From the NCBI GenBank assembly GCA_949130485.1, contig OX422183.1, positions 16,698,420 through 16,762,419 on the forward strand: 64,000 bases of DNA, in the 5' to 3' direction. Source of the stretch: Agelas oroides (lineage: Eukaryota; Porifera; Demospongiae; Agelasida; Agelasidae). The notes under the pieces are model-generated. The model was not told where the DNA came from and searched no databases. It worked only from the letters and a program-made list of their open reading frames with translations. This document shows, one piece after another, positions 11,500-22,867 of this stretch. The position numbers were made by a program, and so were the translations under genes. How positions within the stretch are numbered: the stretch's first letter is position 1; every line of letters begins with the position of its first letter.

Positions 11500-12835
11500 T
11501 TATTTATTCATTACCGTGTTCTAAGTGCTGTACTTATGTTAAGAGTGGGCTCATATTTGCTGTGAATCTAGCTTCGTTCCCAGGCCCAAGAGGAGGAAAA
11601 AGGGCCTGGTTTCAGCCGTTAGCGCATGCGCTTAATCGCCGTGGAATTCCACGGCCTCCGCATACTATTGACATACCTCTGCACATTAATTTTGATACTA
11701 AACATTATACCGTCCCTAGATAGCATATTATGCAAAGAACTCACTTCCATGCTTGTGCGCATCCAGCGGCCAATTTGAAGCGGAACTGCGAACTCCCATG
11801 GAGTCGGTTGACAATAAAAAGGGACTACCTACCGATAAAGCAATCGCAAGAGGGGTTCTATTGTACTTCCGTCTGCCCTTTCTGCTGACGTTCTTCACCG
11901 ATAAACAGCGCAAGCCAAAGGCACCAAGGTAAGAACTACTCAGGTAGGCTAGTTTACTGATGAACAGCGACGTCATACATTTGAAGGCGTCATTAGATCC
12001 TACTGATACACACATGCTTAAATCAGTTATAATTAAGGTTACGATGAACAAGCTGTGTGCGCGCGCTTATTTATAATTATATTCATGACGTATACCCGCA
12101 AGTCCGAATGCATTCCTACCGTCACTAACTTTGCGTCAATTTTAGCGAACTACTTTTATTTTCTGCGGAAGATAACAGCTCAATGGCCTTCCGTACTAAA
12201 TTTTCGAGGTCGACTCGTCAAGTTTTGCCAAAAAAGTTCTGGACAAACCGTCAGAAAATGGCTTTTTCGGTCGTGGTTTACGAAGAATGCTACTCAAAAT
12301 TTTATGTAGCACCCACATTTCGAGCGCTGCTTGAAAATTGCCATCGAGTCGACCTAGATACTTGTGCTAGGAGACTAGTAACTGAAAACGGTGAGTTTGA
12401 GGGCTGTCAGTAAGCAGATATTTGACGCAAGAGAGTTTATGTGAAGGCTTTGTTCTGGATGGTGTGGATTATAAGCTGCTAGAGCTGTTATGACCAAAAG
12501 AGCATTGTGTATAGCCTGGTCTTTGGTATCTCCATAGGCTTTTGAAGCGCTAAAATACCTCCAAGCACTCTAGAGTTATAACGCTGACATTCAAGCGCAT
12601 TTATTGAATTCTGAGATAGGACAGGTTGTTCATCGTAACCTTAAGCACATGGCTGAAACCAGGCCCTTTCTTCTCCTCCTTTCGGGCCTGGGAACCGGGC
12701 TAAGATGCATCATGATCTGATTTGTCCCCATCCTTAACAAAAGTCCAGACATATATAGTGTATTGAACACATGACTGCATGAAATAAGCAGCAGAATAAT
12801 GTTTGGTTTCTACCTGGCATGCCAGATACCAAATG
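11500..12835. mobile_element. Older MITE copy split by a nested insertion
   Basis: The left piece (about 11,505-11,568: ATTACCGTGTTCTAAGTGCTG ... GGGCTCATATTTGCTG) and right piece (about 12,703-12,835: CCATCCTTAACAAAAGTCC ... TCTACCTGGCATGCCA) are the two halves of the same family as 5904-6170. They are separated by the 1.13-kb element at 11,569-12,702. Confidence 0.7.
11569..12702. mobile_element. TAGCCTCGT-family TIR element, 1,134 bp
   Basis: Left end TAGCTTCGTTCCCAGGCCC, right end GGGCCTGGGAACCGGGCTA. Each end folds back on itself through an inverted GGCCTGG. The right flank AGATGCATC is matched on the left only by the tail ATC, compatible with a 9-bp duplication damaged by a small deletion. 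The interior has a frame at 12,183-12,390 ending at a donor-like GTGAGT, but no transposase is recognisable. Confidence 0.75.
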
Positions 12836-12914
12836 CAACCCACCCACAATGCTGAATGAAAGTTTTCAAGAGTGACCCTCGCCAGGGACTCTCCCAGGGA
12901 CTCTCCCCCTCCCC

Positions 12915-13549
12915 TAGCCTCGTACCCAGGCCGTTAATTAGGAAAAACGGCCTGGCAACTTCTCTGAGTTCAAACTGTTGACTTCCGCTGCACTGGAGTT
13001 GTCAGTACCAATCAGATTTCAGAACGCTTCACGTGACAGTTGTACAGAATTTTAATTGCGTCATAAATGCATCACAGTATTAATATACCCGTCCCGTGGT
13101 ACCGCTAGCGCTTGGAATGACGCTTTTGTTCGAACTCCTTCCGTTGACTTGTGTGCAACAACTACAGTGCCTGCGGACAAAACGGATTCTTTATAAAAAA
13201 GGACCAGTTCGAGAGTAGCAGTGTCAGGTACTAGTTTAGTACTTACTGTCAGTCGGACACATCGACATCGGTGAGCGAGAGCGAGTCTACTGCAAGCAGT
13301 TCGTCTACAGATGACAAGTAAGACAGTAACCATCCAATATAAGCCTGTAACGAGTCTACTGGCAACAACAACGCGCTTGCACAATTACGAACAGTCACGT
13401 GGCTACGATTAAATATCACATGCATTATCCAATATTCATGGCTTGTATGGGTGCAGCTGTAATCTTTTTGACGTCACATCCGTATACAGTTTGAACCCGG
13501 GTAGGTTGCCAGGCCGTTTTTCCTAATTAACGGCCTGGGTACGAGGCTA
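12915..13549. mobile_element. TAGCCTCGT-family TIR element, 635 bp, 9-bp target duplication
   Basis: The ends TAGCCTCGTACCCAGGCC and their inverse extend for about 35 bp (through GTTAATTAGGAAAAACGGCC). A perfect 9-bp duplication CCCCTCCCC flanks it at 12906-12914 and 13550-13558. The interior contains a Ser/Thr-rich open stretch at about 13,255-13,320 ending near a GTAAGA donor-like site, too short to name. Confidence 0.93.
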
Positions 13550-15944
13550 CCCCTCCCCAGGATATTAGGGGCCACTTTACAAAGCATTCCCTATATGGAG
13601 TATCCCAAAGACCAAATACTGTTTTGTCTTGGGAATGCAACATCCAACAAATATGAATACTCTCAAAATCATACATAGAACTGCACTGTTCCATTCAAAT
13701 CCGGATTACTTACGTATTTCCGTTTTGGTGAGGCGCAATGCGCGTCATGCGGTCTATCATTTACTTGAGGTCGTGCGGCTACGTGAGAAATAAACGATGG
13801 CAGAATTGTAAGTACAAGAAATAGTGACTCTAGACTCCACAAGACAACGAACAAGAATACTTTTTGAACTTTGAATATCAGGCAGAAACACACTGAAAGA
13901 CACGGAAGCCGCTGTTAGCGGCGTTTTAAAAAGTCAATCGAGCCATCGGAGATACCTGCTGCAACCGTAGACTCCGCTTCGCAAACGAAGCCGCCTCAGA
14001 ACGGTGAGGGGTCCCGGCATCTTCGAATCTTACGCGTTTCTGAGGCAGATCGCTTTCGCCGTCACCTGTTCGCTTGCCCATTCCTCCGCGGCTAGGTCAA
14101 AGGGCGTTCTGAGTGAGTGTAAAATTTCTCTCACATCGCTATTATGGAACACATGGGTTTTTATGTCGTCACTATGACGCTTGATTTGAAGCATGGTTTC
14201 CTTATTTGGAAGTTCGATAATTTGGATTTGGATGGCACTCGGGTGTATGCGGTAGTTACACGTTCCTTCGCGGCTTCGCCGCTCATAAGCTCCTGGTTGG
14301 AACAACCAAATTTTAGAACTTGAATAACACAAAGTGGAATAGGTGGAAGTGAAAATAGGTGTGGCAGTGGGTTGCTAGTGTAACATTTGACAAACCGGTT
14401 GAGATGAAACCTTCTGTGGATTATGTTACCCCACACATCTTACAAGCTAGTGGGCTTCTTCCAAAAGCAGCACTTCAGTACGTAACCACACTTACAAGAA
14501 GCCACTCAGAATGCATGAACAACCAACAAACCACATCTCCCTAAAAAATAGGCTTAGATGTTATGTAAACTCATTCACTGTGCATGACTTTGTGGGCAAG
14601 CATGATTTGGGGATAACCACGTGCACATTGAGAAAATAATTCTACAAACTCATCGCGACAGGCATGTAAATTTTTGTATGCATGCGGACAGTAGGCTATC
14701 CACACATGCACACAAACTGTACATACCATGATCCTAACAGTGAAATGTCTCCTACCTTAGCTTGTATTTTATGCATAGCCAAGGTAATAGAGGCCCAAAT
14801 TTTTCTTTAAGATTTGCCTTGCCTCCCCTTAAAATAACCCCTCCTGCTACAAAGTGAAATCTTTGTTACACTTCCGACAGAACCAAGAGTTCTGCGCTGG
14901 TAAGGGTTGCTGGTATGCATCTAACATCCCACTCAATTTCAGTGTTGTCCCACCCCCGAGTGCTCAAACCACACAGTGATAGATAGTTAAAAAGAGACTC
15001 TACTCCATGGATAGGCTCATGGTCTACTTGTTTGAAGTTGAAATGCCACATGTAAAAAAAAAAAGATGCTTCTCCACCTTCATTCATTCCAGGCCCACCC
15101 TTTCTTCTTGGCTAGATCTGCCCTAGGACATTTTAGGTGTCTCATGGAGGTGAGAATGGAATGGTAAACAAATTCCATATTTGGAAACAATAAACTAGTA
15201 TATCGTGGAACACATATATACCCACACAGGAATCTCTGAGATGAGAGTGTTGAGCTGGAGTACATAGCACATGAGTATATACTACAGTCTCGCAAGAGTG
15301 ACCACCCCCTCCTTTTGGCCCAATTTCCAGCATAGGGTCAAAGTTTACTATGATGAGTGGCATGCTTAGTTTTGGGAAGCACAGCCTCAGATATCTTATA
15401 TTCTACCAACAGTTGTTACAACTTGGCTTTGTCATGGCTAATGCGGTCCGTCGCACTTATTATCTACACCATGATTACAGTTGCTTGCTGCCATTTAGAG
15501 CGCTGCATGCTTACAGGATTTGACCTTTGAAGGTGCTTCCATATTCTGTTGTTTTCTGTCCATTAATTTTGCTGTCAACTCCAGCAGGATGACAGATTCT
15601 AGAGACTGAGTCACATGGTACTCTTTCGTGGCTAAATGTAGGAAGAAAGTGCCCACCCCCTTCTTTGGGAGACTTGTAAGGTGCTCCGCCTATCAAAAGA
15701 AAAAGTGCTGAAAATGCATCAAGAAAAGCCGCTTCAGCTACTTTCAGCTACCTGTATAATCTAAACACAGGCCACTAGATAAACATGGAGCACATTAAAC
15801 CTCCTGACAATGCATGTAAAACTAGTTACACCTGCTATAACAAACCAGCCTTAAAATCCCCCCAAACTATTACACAACTGATTTACACTACTTCATAAAC
15901 TTTGTTGATAGTCATCCAACCACAAGACAGGAACAAGTACCTAC

Positions 15945-16394
15945 TAGGCCTGAGCCTATTATGCTCAAGATTGGACCTATTTTTCTTTCTGGAAATTCCT
16001 AACAAATTATTCCCACAACATCACCCTATTATTCTCATTATAGCCATGCATCATGCATAGAAAAACACTAGACACTTTACAATGACACACGAATGACATC
16101 ACACATACAGTCCAGAGGGAATTAACGGTTTAAATATTGTACGCGACTGCTCCGACGACTTTGGGGAACGCAAACGGTTCAGAAGGCTGCTTGCGGTAGC
16201 AGAACTGCTTGAACTCTGCGCTCCAGACTCTTCATCTGACTCCACGAGTTCAACAGGTGACGGCTGCCCCCTGCTGAGTTCACCAGTTTCCGCCATGTCT
16301 ACGTGAACTATTCCCGATTATTCCCGTATTATGCTCGGTGACAGGAAGTCCCTATTATTCTTAAAATTATGCCCGCATAATAAGCGCAGGCCTA
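15945..16394. mobile_element. hAT-like MITE, 450 bp
   Basis: Imperfect terminal inverted repeats (TAGGCCTGAGCCTATTATGC and, inverted from the right, TAGGCCTGCGCTTATTATGC) start with TAG, as many hAT ends do. An 8-bp duplication GTACCTAC / ATACCTAC (7 of 8) flanks it, the size expected for hAT elements. It sits inside block copy 2 and carries a short minus-strand ORF. Confidence 0.75.
16099..16296 (-). CDS. Short acidic/Ser-rich ORF inside the hAT-like element
   Basis: This is a 65-codon frame starting with ATG and opening MAETGELSRGQPSPVELVE, followed by an acidic cluster and a poly-serine stretch, then RLRSPKSSEQSRTIFKP. It lies wholly inside the hAT-like MITE, on the strand opposite to its left end. 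The amino-acid make-up is that of a disordered N-terminus, as is common in the first coding exon of transposases, so it may be what remains of the parent element's 5' exon. No catalytic or zinc-finger domain is present. Alternatively it is a chance frame in GC-rich sequence. Confidence 0.35.
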   Translation of the reverse strand: MAETGELSRGQPSPVELVESDEESGAQSSSSSATASSLLNRLRSPKSSEQSRTIFKPLIPSGLYV

Positions 16395-16744
16395 ATACCT
16401 ACTAGGTGTGTATAAGCACATGAATGGTGCCTCAAGCAGAGCATGTGGAAATGGCTTAGTCAGTGTTTGGTGACAGACAGGGTTCTTACTAGAAATTGAC
16501 TTCCAAATCTAAACACAGTGCAATAGTGCCTAAACACAGGTATGAAACATCAGGTTTACAATATTGAGTGAGAAGCCAGGTAGGTAAACAGCATGCAGTG
16601 GGCAGGTTTTTTAGTAAAATGTGGTTTTACCAAATGGTGCAGAAACTAACCAAATGGACATTTGGTGAAGGCCTAGCAAGAACCCTGGTACAGTTGCTAG
16701 CGAGCAAGTTTTCCGCTGTCCTGCCAGCTACAGTAAGTCAGTGT

Positions 16745-17630
16745 TCATGAACTGCTATGCTGTGACCTGTTAATTGATGACATCACAGCAAGCAAAAGCA
16801 ATAATAAACCACCCTCCTGGGTGCAATAACTATATTCATGGTTGCAGTCTAAACATATTCATGAACTACTCCTACACTCCTTTCCCAGGCTCTCAAGGAG
16901 ATCAAAAAAAAAAAAAGGGGGGGCACATACACACTGTTCACATGCACATGCATCAAGTTCCCTTGGTAACCTGAAAATAGTTCCCACAGCAACCTGAACG
17001 AAGTTCTCTTAATAAACTGCCTAAAGTTCCCATAATAATTAACTGGCATAAGGTTCCCATGGTAACCTGCATGCTTAGGACCCAATAAGTGTAGGAAACT
17101 TTGAACTTGAAGAGGAGCCAAAATAGGACATGGTAACAATGGGTCTATACATAAGGCCAGCTGTTACGGGTAGTCTTTCAATTATTGTCTATACCAGAAA
17201 AACAGCAGTTATTATTTCTGTGAGATACACAGTGATAAGTAACAAAGAGAAAATAAGTTTCCCTGGGGCTACAAGGTTGTTATTTTAATATTACAAACAG
17301 TTGCTGTCCTATAACACCATATGAGGTCAAATTCCAAGATAGCATTTTGTAGTTTCAACACAGGGAAACACAAACACTGCACATTCTTAAGTCCATGGTA
17401 CACTGGTTAGTGTGTAAACTCAACATGCAATGTAAGCCATTCCTGGTATACTGCAGATAAAATTACTTTATGCTATTAAGATTTTAAAAATATATTTTTC
17501 ATTCATTAGGGTTATTGGTGTTTACATGCTCTTAATTATTCGTGTTTCACTGACGCCATACAAATCAAAGGCACTCTAGTAGTGTAAAACCCCTACACAA
17601 CTCACTCATACCCTGGTACTAGGGGAACGT
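16745..17630. other. No recognisable gene
   Basis: Contains one TIR-type end near 16,884 (TTTCCCAGGCTCTCAAGG, then poly-A and poly-G) and the companion AAGTTCCCTTGGTAACCTG that also follows other family ends (for example 19,945). A further inverted GGTTCCCATGGTAACCTGCATG lies near 17,052. No exon is supported. Confidence 0.5.
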
Positions 17631-18245
17631 AGAACATTGTGGGGCGAGCGTGAGCAAGCAATGCAGTGAGTTGGCAAGTTAACGCTTCACAAGTGCATTA
17701 GGCCAGATCACACCCCATAGATCTGTTCACAAGCTTCATGATTTAGAGAAATGTATAGAGGGGTCTATACCACACAATGGAGCCATTTGTCTGCCTATGC
17801 AGCTACAGTCGCTAGGTTCCGGTGTTTACATACGGCAGAGACTGTCTCCTGCTGACCTGTTCTCTGTGAACACAGCCTGGTTTTCCTTTCGCATACAGCA
17901 GAGGAAAGTCGCCACACATGCTAAATACACAGATAAACAATCTTGAAACACGGTAAAGTAACCAGAAGGATATTACCGCCTTCTGCTGTAAGTAGCCTGG
18001 CAGTAGAAGCTTATGCTCCAGCTTTCCCTCCTTAGACGTTTCTGTCTTCACTCGGCACACTGAAACTTGCTGAGTTGAAACTGTACTTTTGTCCGTACGC
18101 GGCGCGTGGTCGTTGCGTTAAATTACAGTATCTTAGACATATGGAATATGTACAACAGATATATACATGTATACACATATATATATATATGAAAATTCCG
18201 CAAATTCAACTCACAAGTGTGGGGCTCTCTCATGCTCGCCCCAAT
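17630..18245. repeat. Dispersed repeat family B, copy 1
   Basis: Begins AACATTGTGGGGCGAGCGTGAGC and ends near an inverted CATGCTCGCCCCAATA. The internal segments CTGCTGACCTGTTCTCTGTGAACAC and CTGTAAGTAGCCTGG recur in the copies at 22,868-23,890 and 53,555-53,765. It is non-coding. Confidence 0.65.
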
Positions 18246-18342
18246 AAATATAGGTTACAGTACAAACACAAGTGGGTTTAGTGCTTACACCACTCATGTT
18301 CATACTATATTTATATCACACCAACAAAATAAACAAACTTTG

Positions 18343-18744
18343 ATGGAGGCAAAAATTTATTTTCAGACTGATATATTTTCAGACCCCAAACTTCAAAGGT
18401 CTAAGCACAGCAGCAACTGCGCCAGATCATCAGAACAGCAAGACATCCTATCCTGGTGCTATGAATCTTTTTCCAAGGACAAGTGTTTGAACAGATGTAA
18501 TATTTTGTTTGCTAAATCCCAGGTAGAAGACTGTTTGGAGTTGAATTTGAAGCATGTTGATTATCAAACATTAGCCCACCTATCCTACAGTTCTTGTGTC
18601 TGCTGGACCTCTGTGCACGCAACAAGAGCGCAATGTTTCCTAAGTGTCGGAGTATCAATTAGTGGCTCTATTTATGTAAACATATTTATTGGGGACTCCT
18701 TAGCCTCATTCTCAGCTTTGAGTCTGGCATTTGAGAATAAATGA
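18343..18744 (+). CDS. Orphan ORF, 133 codons, uncertain
   Basis: From the ATG at 18,343 the frame encodes 133 residues beginning MEAKIYFQTDIFSDPKLQ, with ten cysteines and no recognisable domain or signal peptide. The flanks are repeat sequence on both sides and no splice site or poly(A) signal is obviously attached. It is one of the longer frames in the AT-rich part, so it is listed, but chance is the likelier explanation. Confidence 0.15.
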   Translation: MEAKIYFQTDIFSDPKLQRSKHSSNCARSSEQQDILSWCYESFSKDKCLNRCNILFAKSQVEDCLELNLKHVDYQTLAHLSYSSCVCWTSVHATRAQCFLSVGVSISGSIYVNIFIGDSLASFSALSLAFENK

Positions 18745-18789
18745 CACTCATGCAGATATGAACGCTCATCGCACTCAAATTATCAATTG

Positions 18790-19130
18790 TTTGAGAATGA
18801 GAAGCAGCCATTTCTCTAACTGAAATGGAAACTTCCTTCTGTTAAAACTGTACCTTCTTCAGAGTAATCTAGCCAGTTACCACTCACTCGTTTCATTAAA
18901 CTTCTCGTAGCTCAGTGCATACATGCTTGGACATGAGTCCCCCCCCCCCCCCCCCCCCCCCCAATCTTTACCCAATCATTATATCGACTCACTTGATAAA
19001 TGAGACTTTCACCCACCTTCCACTGTTAACACAAACAGAAGAGTAAAAACAAGGATGCCTGAGAACATTAAGTTTTCTTGCGAATGGGGAGCAGTCATTT
19101 CTCTAACTGAAACGGAAACTGTTTGTTTCC
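18790..19130. repeat. Short duplicated segment flanking a poly-C run
   Basis: The stretch CATTTCTCTAACTGAAA(C/T)GGAAACT occurs at about 18,809 and again at about 19,097. Between them a 24-base C run spans 18,939-18,962. Confidence 0.7.
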
Positions 19131-19873
19131 TTGTGTTTTCATAGATATATTAATCTCCCTCCCTGAGGGCAACAAGGGGAAATAAACAGGGCTCATAATT
19201 CCCTCTCCATGTATCTTCAGTTTACACCACACTATATACATTACTATATAATAATATAGCTTTGATATACATGTACAGTTGTGTGTAAATAACAATGCAG
19301 TTACTGTAAACACTTGCACGTGCATAGATGTGTTTACAGTAATAACAACAAAGGCCCAATCAGGTGGGATATAGTTATAGCATACATGTAGGTAGCCAAT
19401 CGTTACTAATTAAACCTCATCCTTGGGCTATGCCCTCAGACTCAGTCTGTTTACAGCAACAGTCACTGTGCTATTAACACTTACATTGTACTTAGTCCCA
19501 ATACACATCCAGTATTGGAACTACTTCAATATGAATATGATCTAAGCAGATAGGTTGTCACAAGGCCAATACCAGGCCTGTTCTGGAGATGGGGACTGCT
19601 ATCTCGTGCACAGAATGCAGTCAGGTGGCTGGCCTTATCCAATTAAAGTATGTTGAAGCTTCATGCAGTTGTATGACATTTAGCCCTATAGTTTACTTAA
19701 CTTCAGTTATGATCTACTAACTAATCATCCATAGAATCACTGCTGACAAAGCAACAGGCGTGTTCTAATTCCAGCAGTGGGAACGTCACAAGATTATAAT
19801 ATTCATGGTTAGGAATGTAAATATAGCACAATTATGCTAGTGGGGGTAACTAAAAATACAAAACTAGTTTCTA
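19131..19873. other. No recognisable gene
   Basis: AT-rich sequence with no supported exon, repeat array or hairpin. Confidence 0.55.
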
Positions 19874-19925
19874 GCCTCGTTCCCAGGCTCTTGTGCGGGG
19901 GAGGAGGAAAGAGAGCCTGGTACAC
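19874..19925. mobile_element. Solo end of the TAGCCTCGT family
   Basis: TAGCCTCGTTCCCAGGCTCT is followed within 30 bp by its subterminal inverse AGAGCCTGG, then by TACACTCTGTTTGCACATGCGCC, the sequence that also follows the ends at 31,054 and 58,237. The opposite end was not found. Confidence 0.7.
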
Positions 19926-20482
19926 TCTGTTTGCACATGCGCCAAGTTCCCTTGGTAACCTGCATACTATTCCGCTACACTAAAATTATGGTCAATTTCT
20001 GTTTATAACTGAAAACACTGTAGTACATAGCAACCACATAGTAACCAGCTAGAATCAATTAATTGGAGAGCTAGTTTAAGTAACACTGTAGGTCACAAGG
20101 CTGTTTACTCATTAGCAACCACATAGCAACTAGCTATTGATTTTGGACAGCTAAGTAGGCCTCCTGGAACAAGGCCTGTTTACTCATTAGCTAGCAGTCA
20201 TAGAGTTGCTATGTCAGCATTCAGTTGTAGGTAACTTCCCCACAAGTTATCATGTGGGCATAGATGAGGATGACAGTGAGCACATTCGGATGTTGCTTAG
20301 CAACCAGGTCTTGAACAACACAAACTGGAATGGGTGGAGGTGATAATGGCTATTGCAGTGGGTTGCTAGGGGCAACATCAAACATACCAGTAGTATTCCC
20401 CAGACAGAACATACAACCTTTAGGGTTGCATGAGTAAGAGTTATAGGCTCATCTTCACAATGTCCTTCATCTAGTAGTATTC

Positions 20483-20783
20483 TAGTCTCGTGCCCTGAGA
20501 GGAGAGGGTCTGGTGATGTTCGGCCGATCTCTCAGAATTCATTATCATTCACTACTTTCTGGGCAGAATCGTCTGTCCGCCAATCATATTGCAGAAAACA
20601 TAATCTGCAGTGCAACACCGGAAATTCTCAGCTACTTCAGCACGATGACACAGCACTTTTTTGGTGAGTAAATTAGTTATCAGTTCTCAACTACAACAAG
20701 CTATGAATTTTTAATAAAGCCAAAGGAACCAGCCAAATGTCACAAGACCCTCTTCTCGTGGGTGGGACCTGGGCATGAGACTA
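20483..20783. mobile_element. TAGTCTCGT-family MITE, about 301 bp
   Basis: Left end TAGTCTCGTGCCCTGAGAGG, right end CCTGGGCATGAGACTA. The interior (GGGTCTGGTGATGTTCGGC; AGCACTTTTTTGG; CCAAATGTCACAAGACCCTC) matches the element at 11,068-11,378, partly inverted. No target duplication is evident. Confidence 0.75.
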
Positions 20784-21195
20784 GTGCAGAATGTTAAGTT
20801 TGTGCTGAATGTACAAGTTTAATGTAAACATCAGTTGATAATATCTGAGATTGAAACTAAGGGTACAAAGTGCAGTCACTCCCCCAGAGTAGGTCAACAA
20901 ATTAACCATCTACATACCAACTGGTTTCATGCCAAATGCATACCACTACATTTCATAGCACACCAATATCTACAAGTCTAGCATTTAATAAAACATCAGA
21001 ATGTAGCCGAATGTAAGTGCTTGGTACACTCCCACAGAACTGCTGGTAATTTAACCTAGGGAAGATGTCTTGTAGCATCACAATAGGCCTAGCATATCCC
21101 AATACAGTCCTGCGTGGAGGCTTGACGCTTAGAACTCCCGCCTCATGTTGTAATAAAGATGTTTGAGGCAAAAATAGAGGAAAGTGAAAAGGCCA

Positions 21196-21266
21196 GTAGT
21201 AGCCAGGAATTGGACCCAGGACACCTGGCTTGAGCCACAAGCGTTCTGCCACTGAGCTACGACAAC
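21196..21266 (-). tRNA. tRNA-derived pseudogene or SINE head
   Basis: On the minus strand the stretch reads like a 71-nt tRNA. It has an A-box TAGCTCAGTGGCAGAACG, a T-loop region GGGTCCAATTCC close to the B-box consensus, and 7-bp acceptor arms of which five positions pair. The anticodon loop lacks the invariant T33, and two acceptor pairs are mismatched, so a working tRNA is unlikely. A tRNA-derived SINE is the better reading. It lies about 130 bp from the 50-bp satellite. Confidence 0.5.
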
Positions 21267-21396
21267 CAGACAACCACCAACCTTCACAATCCTCTATATG
21301 CACTGCACAGGTGGGACTGAAATGCCTCAGTCGCACACTTGGCAGCCACTTCGTCTGTACCGTTGACAACACATACTGAGTGGATATCATAATGAG

Positions 21397-21975
21397 CATG
21401 TGACTAAAGCCGAGAAGAGCCTGGGAGTGAGACCAGCCGTCTCGAGCATGTGACAAAAGTCGAGAAGAGCCTGGGAGTGAGACCAGCCGTCTCGAGCATG
21501 TGACTAAAGCCGAGAAGAGCCTGGGAGTGAGACCAGCCGTCTCGAGCATGTGACTAAAGCCGAGAAGAGCCTGGGAGTGAGACCAGCCGTCTCGAGCATG
21601 TGACTAAAGCCGAGAAGAGCCTGGGAGTGAGACCAGCCGTCTCGAGCATGTGACTAAAGCCGAGAAGAGCCTGGGAGTGAGACCAGCCGTCTCGAGCATG
21701 TGACTAAAGCCGAGAAGAGCCTGGGAGTGAGACCAGCCGTCTCGAGCATGTGACTAAAGCCGAGAAGAGCCTGGGAGTGAGACCAGCCGTCTCGAGCATG
21801 TGACTAAAGCCGAGAAGAGCCTGGGAGTGAGACCAGCCGTCTCGAGCATGTGACTAAAGCCGAGAAGAGCCTGGGAGTGAGACCAGCCGTCTCGAGCTTG
21901 TGACTAAAGCCGAGAAGAGCCTGGGAGTGAGACCAGCCGTCTCGAGCATGTGACTAAAGCCGAGAAGAGCCTGGA
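21397..21975. repeat. 50-bp minisatellite, about 11.6 units
   Basis: CTGGGAGTGA recurs exactly every 50 bases from 21,421 to 21,921. The unit reads GACTAAAGCCGAGAAGAGCC then TGGGAGTGAGACCAGCCGTC then TCGAGCATGT. Units are nearly identical; two carry single changes (ACAAAAGT at about 21,453 and GCTTGTG at about 21,896), indicating recent expansion. Part of the unit, inverted, reads GTCTCACTCCCAGGCTCTTC, which resembles the end of the TAGTCTCGT family. Confidence 0.97.
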
Positions 21976-22082
21976 AGTGTATATCCCCACCCCTCACCCA
22001 CACACACAATGGAAATGAGTCTACATTTTATTATCCCACACTAAACTAAACTTGCTGAACATGTAAACCTCAGTCGTATTAC

Positions 22083-22713
22083 TATCCTCGTTCCCAGGCT
22101 CTCCCCGCGCGCGAACGAAAAATCGAAAGGAAAGGGGAGAGCCTGGTAAAATTTATCACGTGAGGAATGTCATAGGTAGAGAGAACTTAATTATAAGTGG
22201 GCGAACGAATGAACTCGCCCACGCTTTATGGATACTCGTTCCGTTGCGAAAGCTTTATGGCAGACAGAACGGGACTAGGCAGCACTATGCTACATTAACT
22301 GGCAGTATGGCAAGCTATGGTAAGCGTTTTCAGAGCGTACATTCGAAAATCAGGCTAACTTACTCGCTTACCTAGGCAAACTGACCGCTGTATACCCCGG
22401 AGAATGGCTTTCAAGGCGCTATTAAACACCAAGGCGGCCCCTTCCTAGGCTTTGCTCAAGTCTTCTCCGCCCTTATTGTTCGAAAAAAAAAAAAACAACT
22501 GCCAGACGGGCTCCTACTAAAACACGGCTAGTGTACCGTCGATTATCGATCAATCCGCAATTACATGCGTGGGCACATCGACGATCCACCTGTGCTCAAT
22601 TAAGTCCTCTCTATCCTTCTCCCTACCCTTACGTCACTCACATGATAAATTATCCCAGGCCCTCTCCGTACTGCAAGCGACGGAAAGCTAGGCGGGGCCT
22701 GGGAACGAGGCTA
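22083..22713. mobile_element. TAGCCTCGT-family TIR element, 631 bp, 9-bp target duplication
   Basis: Left end TATCCTCGTTCCCAGGCTCT, right end GGGGCCTGGGAACGAGGCTA. Each end contains an internal fold-back (GGCTCTCCCC / GGGGAGAGCC on the left). The perfect 9-bp duplication TCGTATTAC lies at 22074-22082 and 22714-22722. A 71-codon frame at 22,160-22,375 starts MRNVIGRENLIISGRTNE but matches nothing I know. Confidence 0.95.
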
Positions 22714-22867
22714 TCGTATTACCACAACTCATGACCAATAGTGCCCTTGCAGAGATTCATTGATCAGACAATGATAACATGAAAGCAAGCTATCAGCCTT
22801 GTTGCTGTATAAGATTTACTTTCACTACATGTACAGTTAAGACAGGTTGTGATTAGTTTACTAGTGC

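Larger units (their letters stand above)
12790..16740. repeat. Long dispersed block, copy 2
   Basis: Collinear with 4,840-7,540 (landmarks listed there) but interrupted by separate insertions: the 635-bp TIR element at 12,915-13,549, extra sequence at about 13,670-14,320, and the hAT-like element at 15,945-16,394. It lacks the MITE that interrupts copy 1. The extra 13,670-14,320 stretch has short minus-strand open frames (such as 14,030-14,332) but no domain I recognise. Confidence 0.7.

Noticed and set aside
14030..14436. Overlapping 91- and 100-codon minus-strand frames
   Set aside because: They lie in sequence inserted into the dispersed block. The residue mix is plausible, but no splice sites or homology can be seen, so they are mentioned only under the block copy.
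20953..21549. A 198-codon minus-strand frame
   Set aside because: It is assembled from the 50-bp satellite, the tRNA-like segment and AT-rich flank; no domain and no coherent start.
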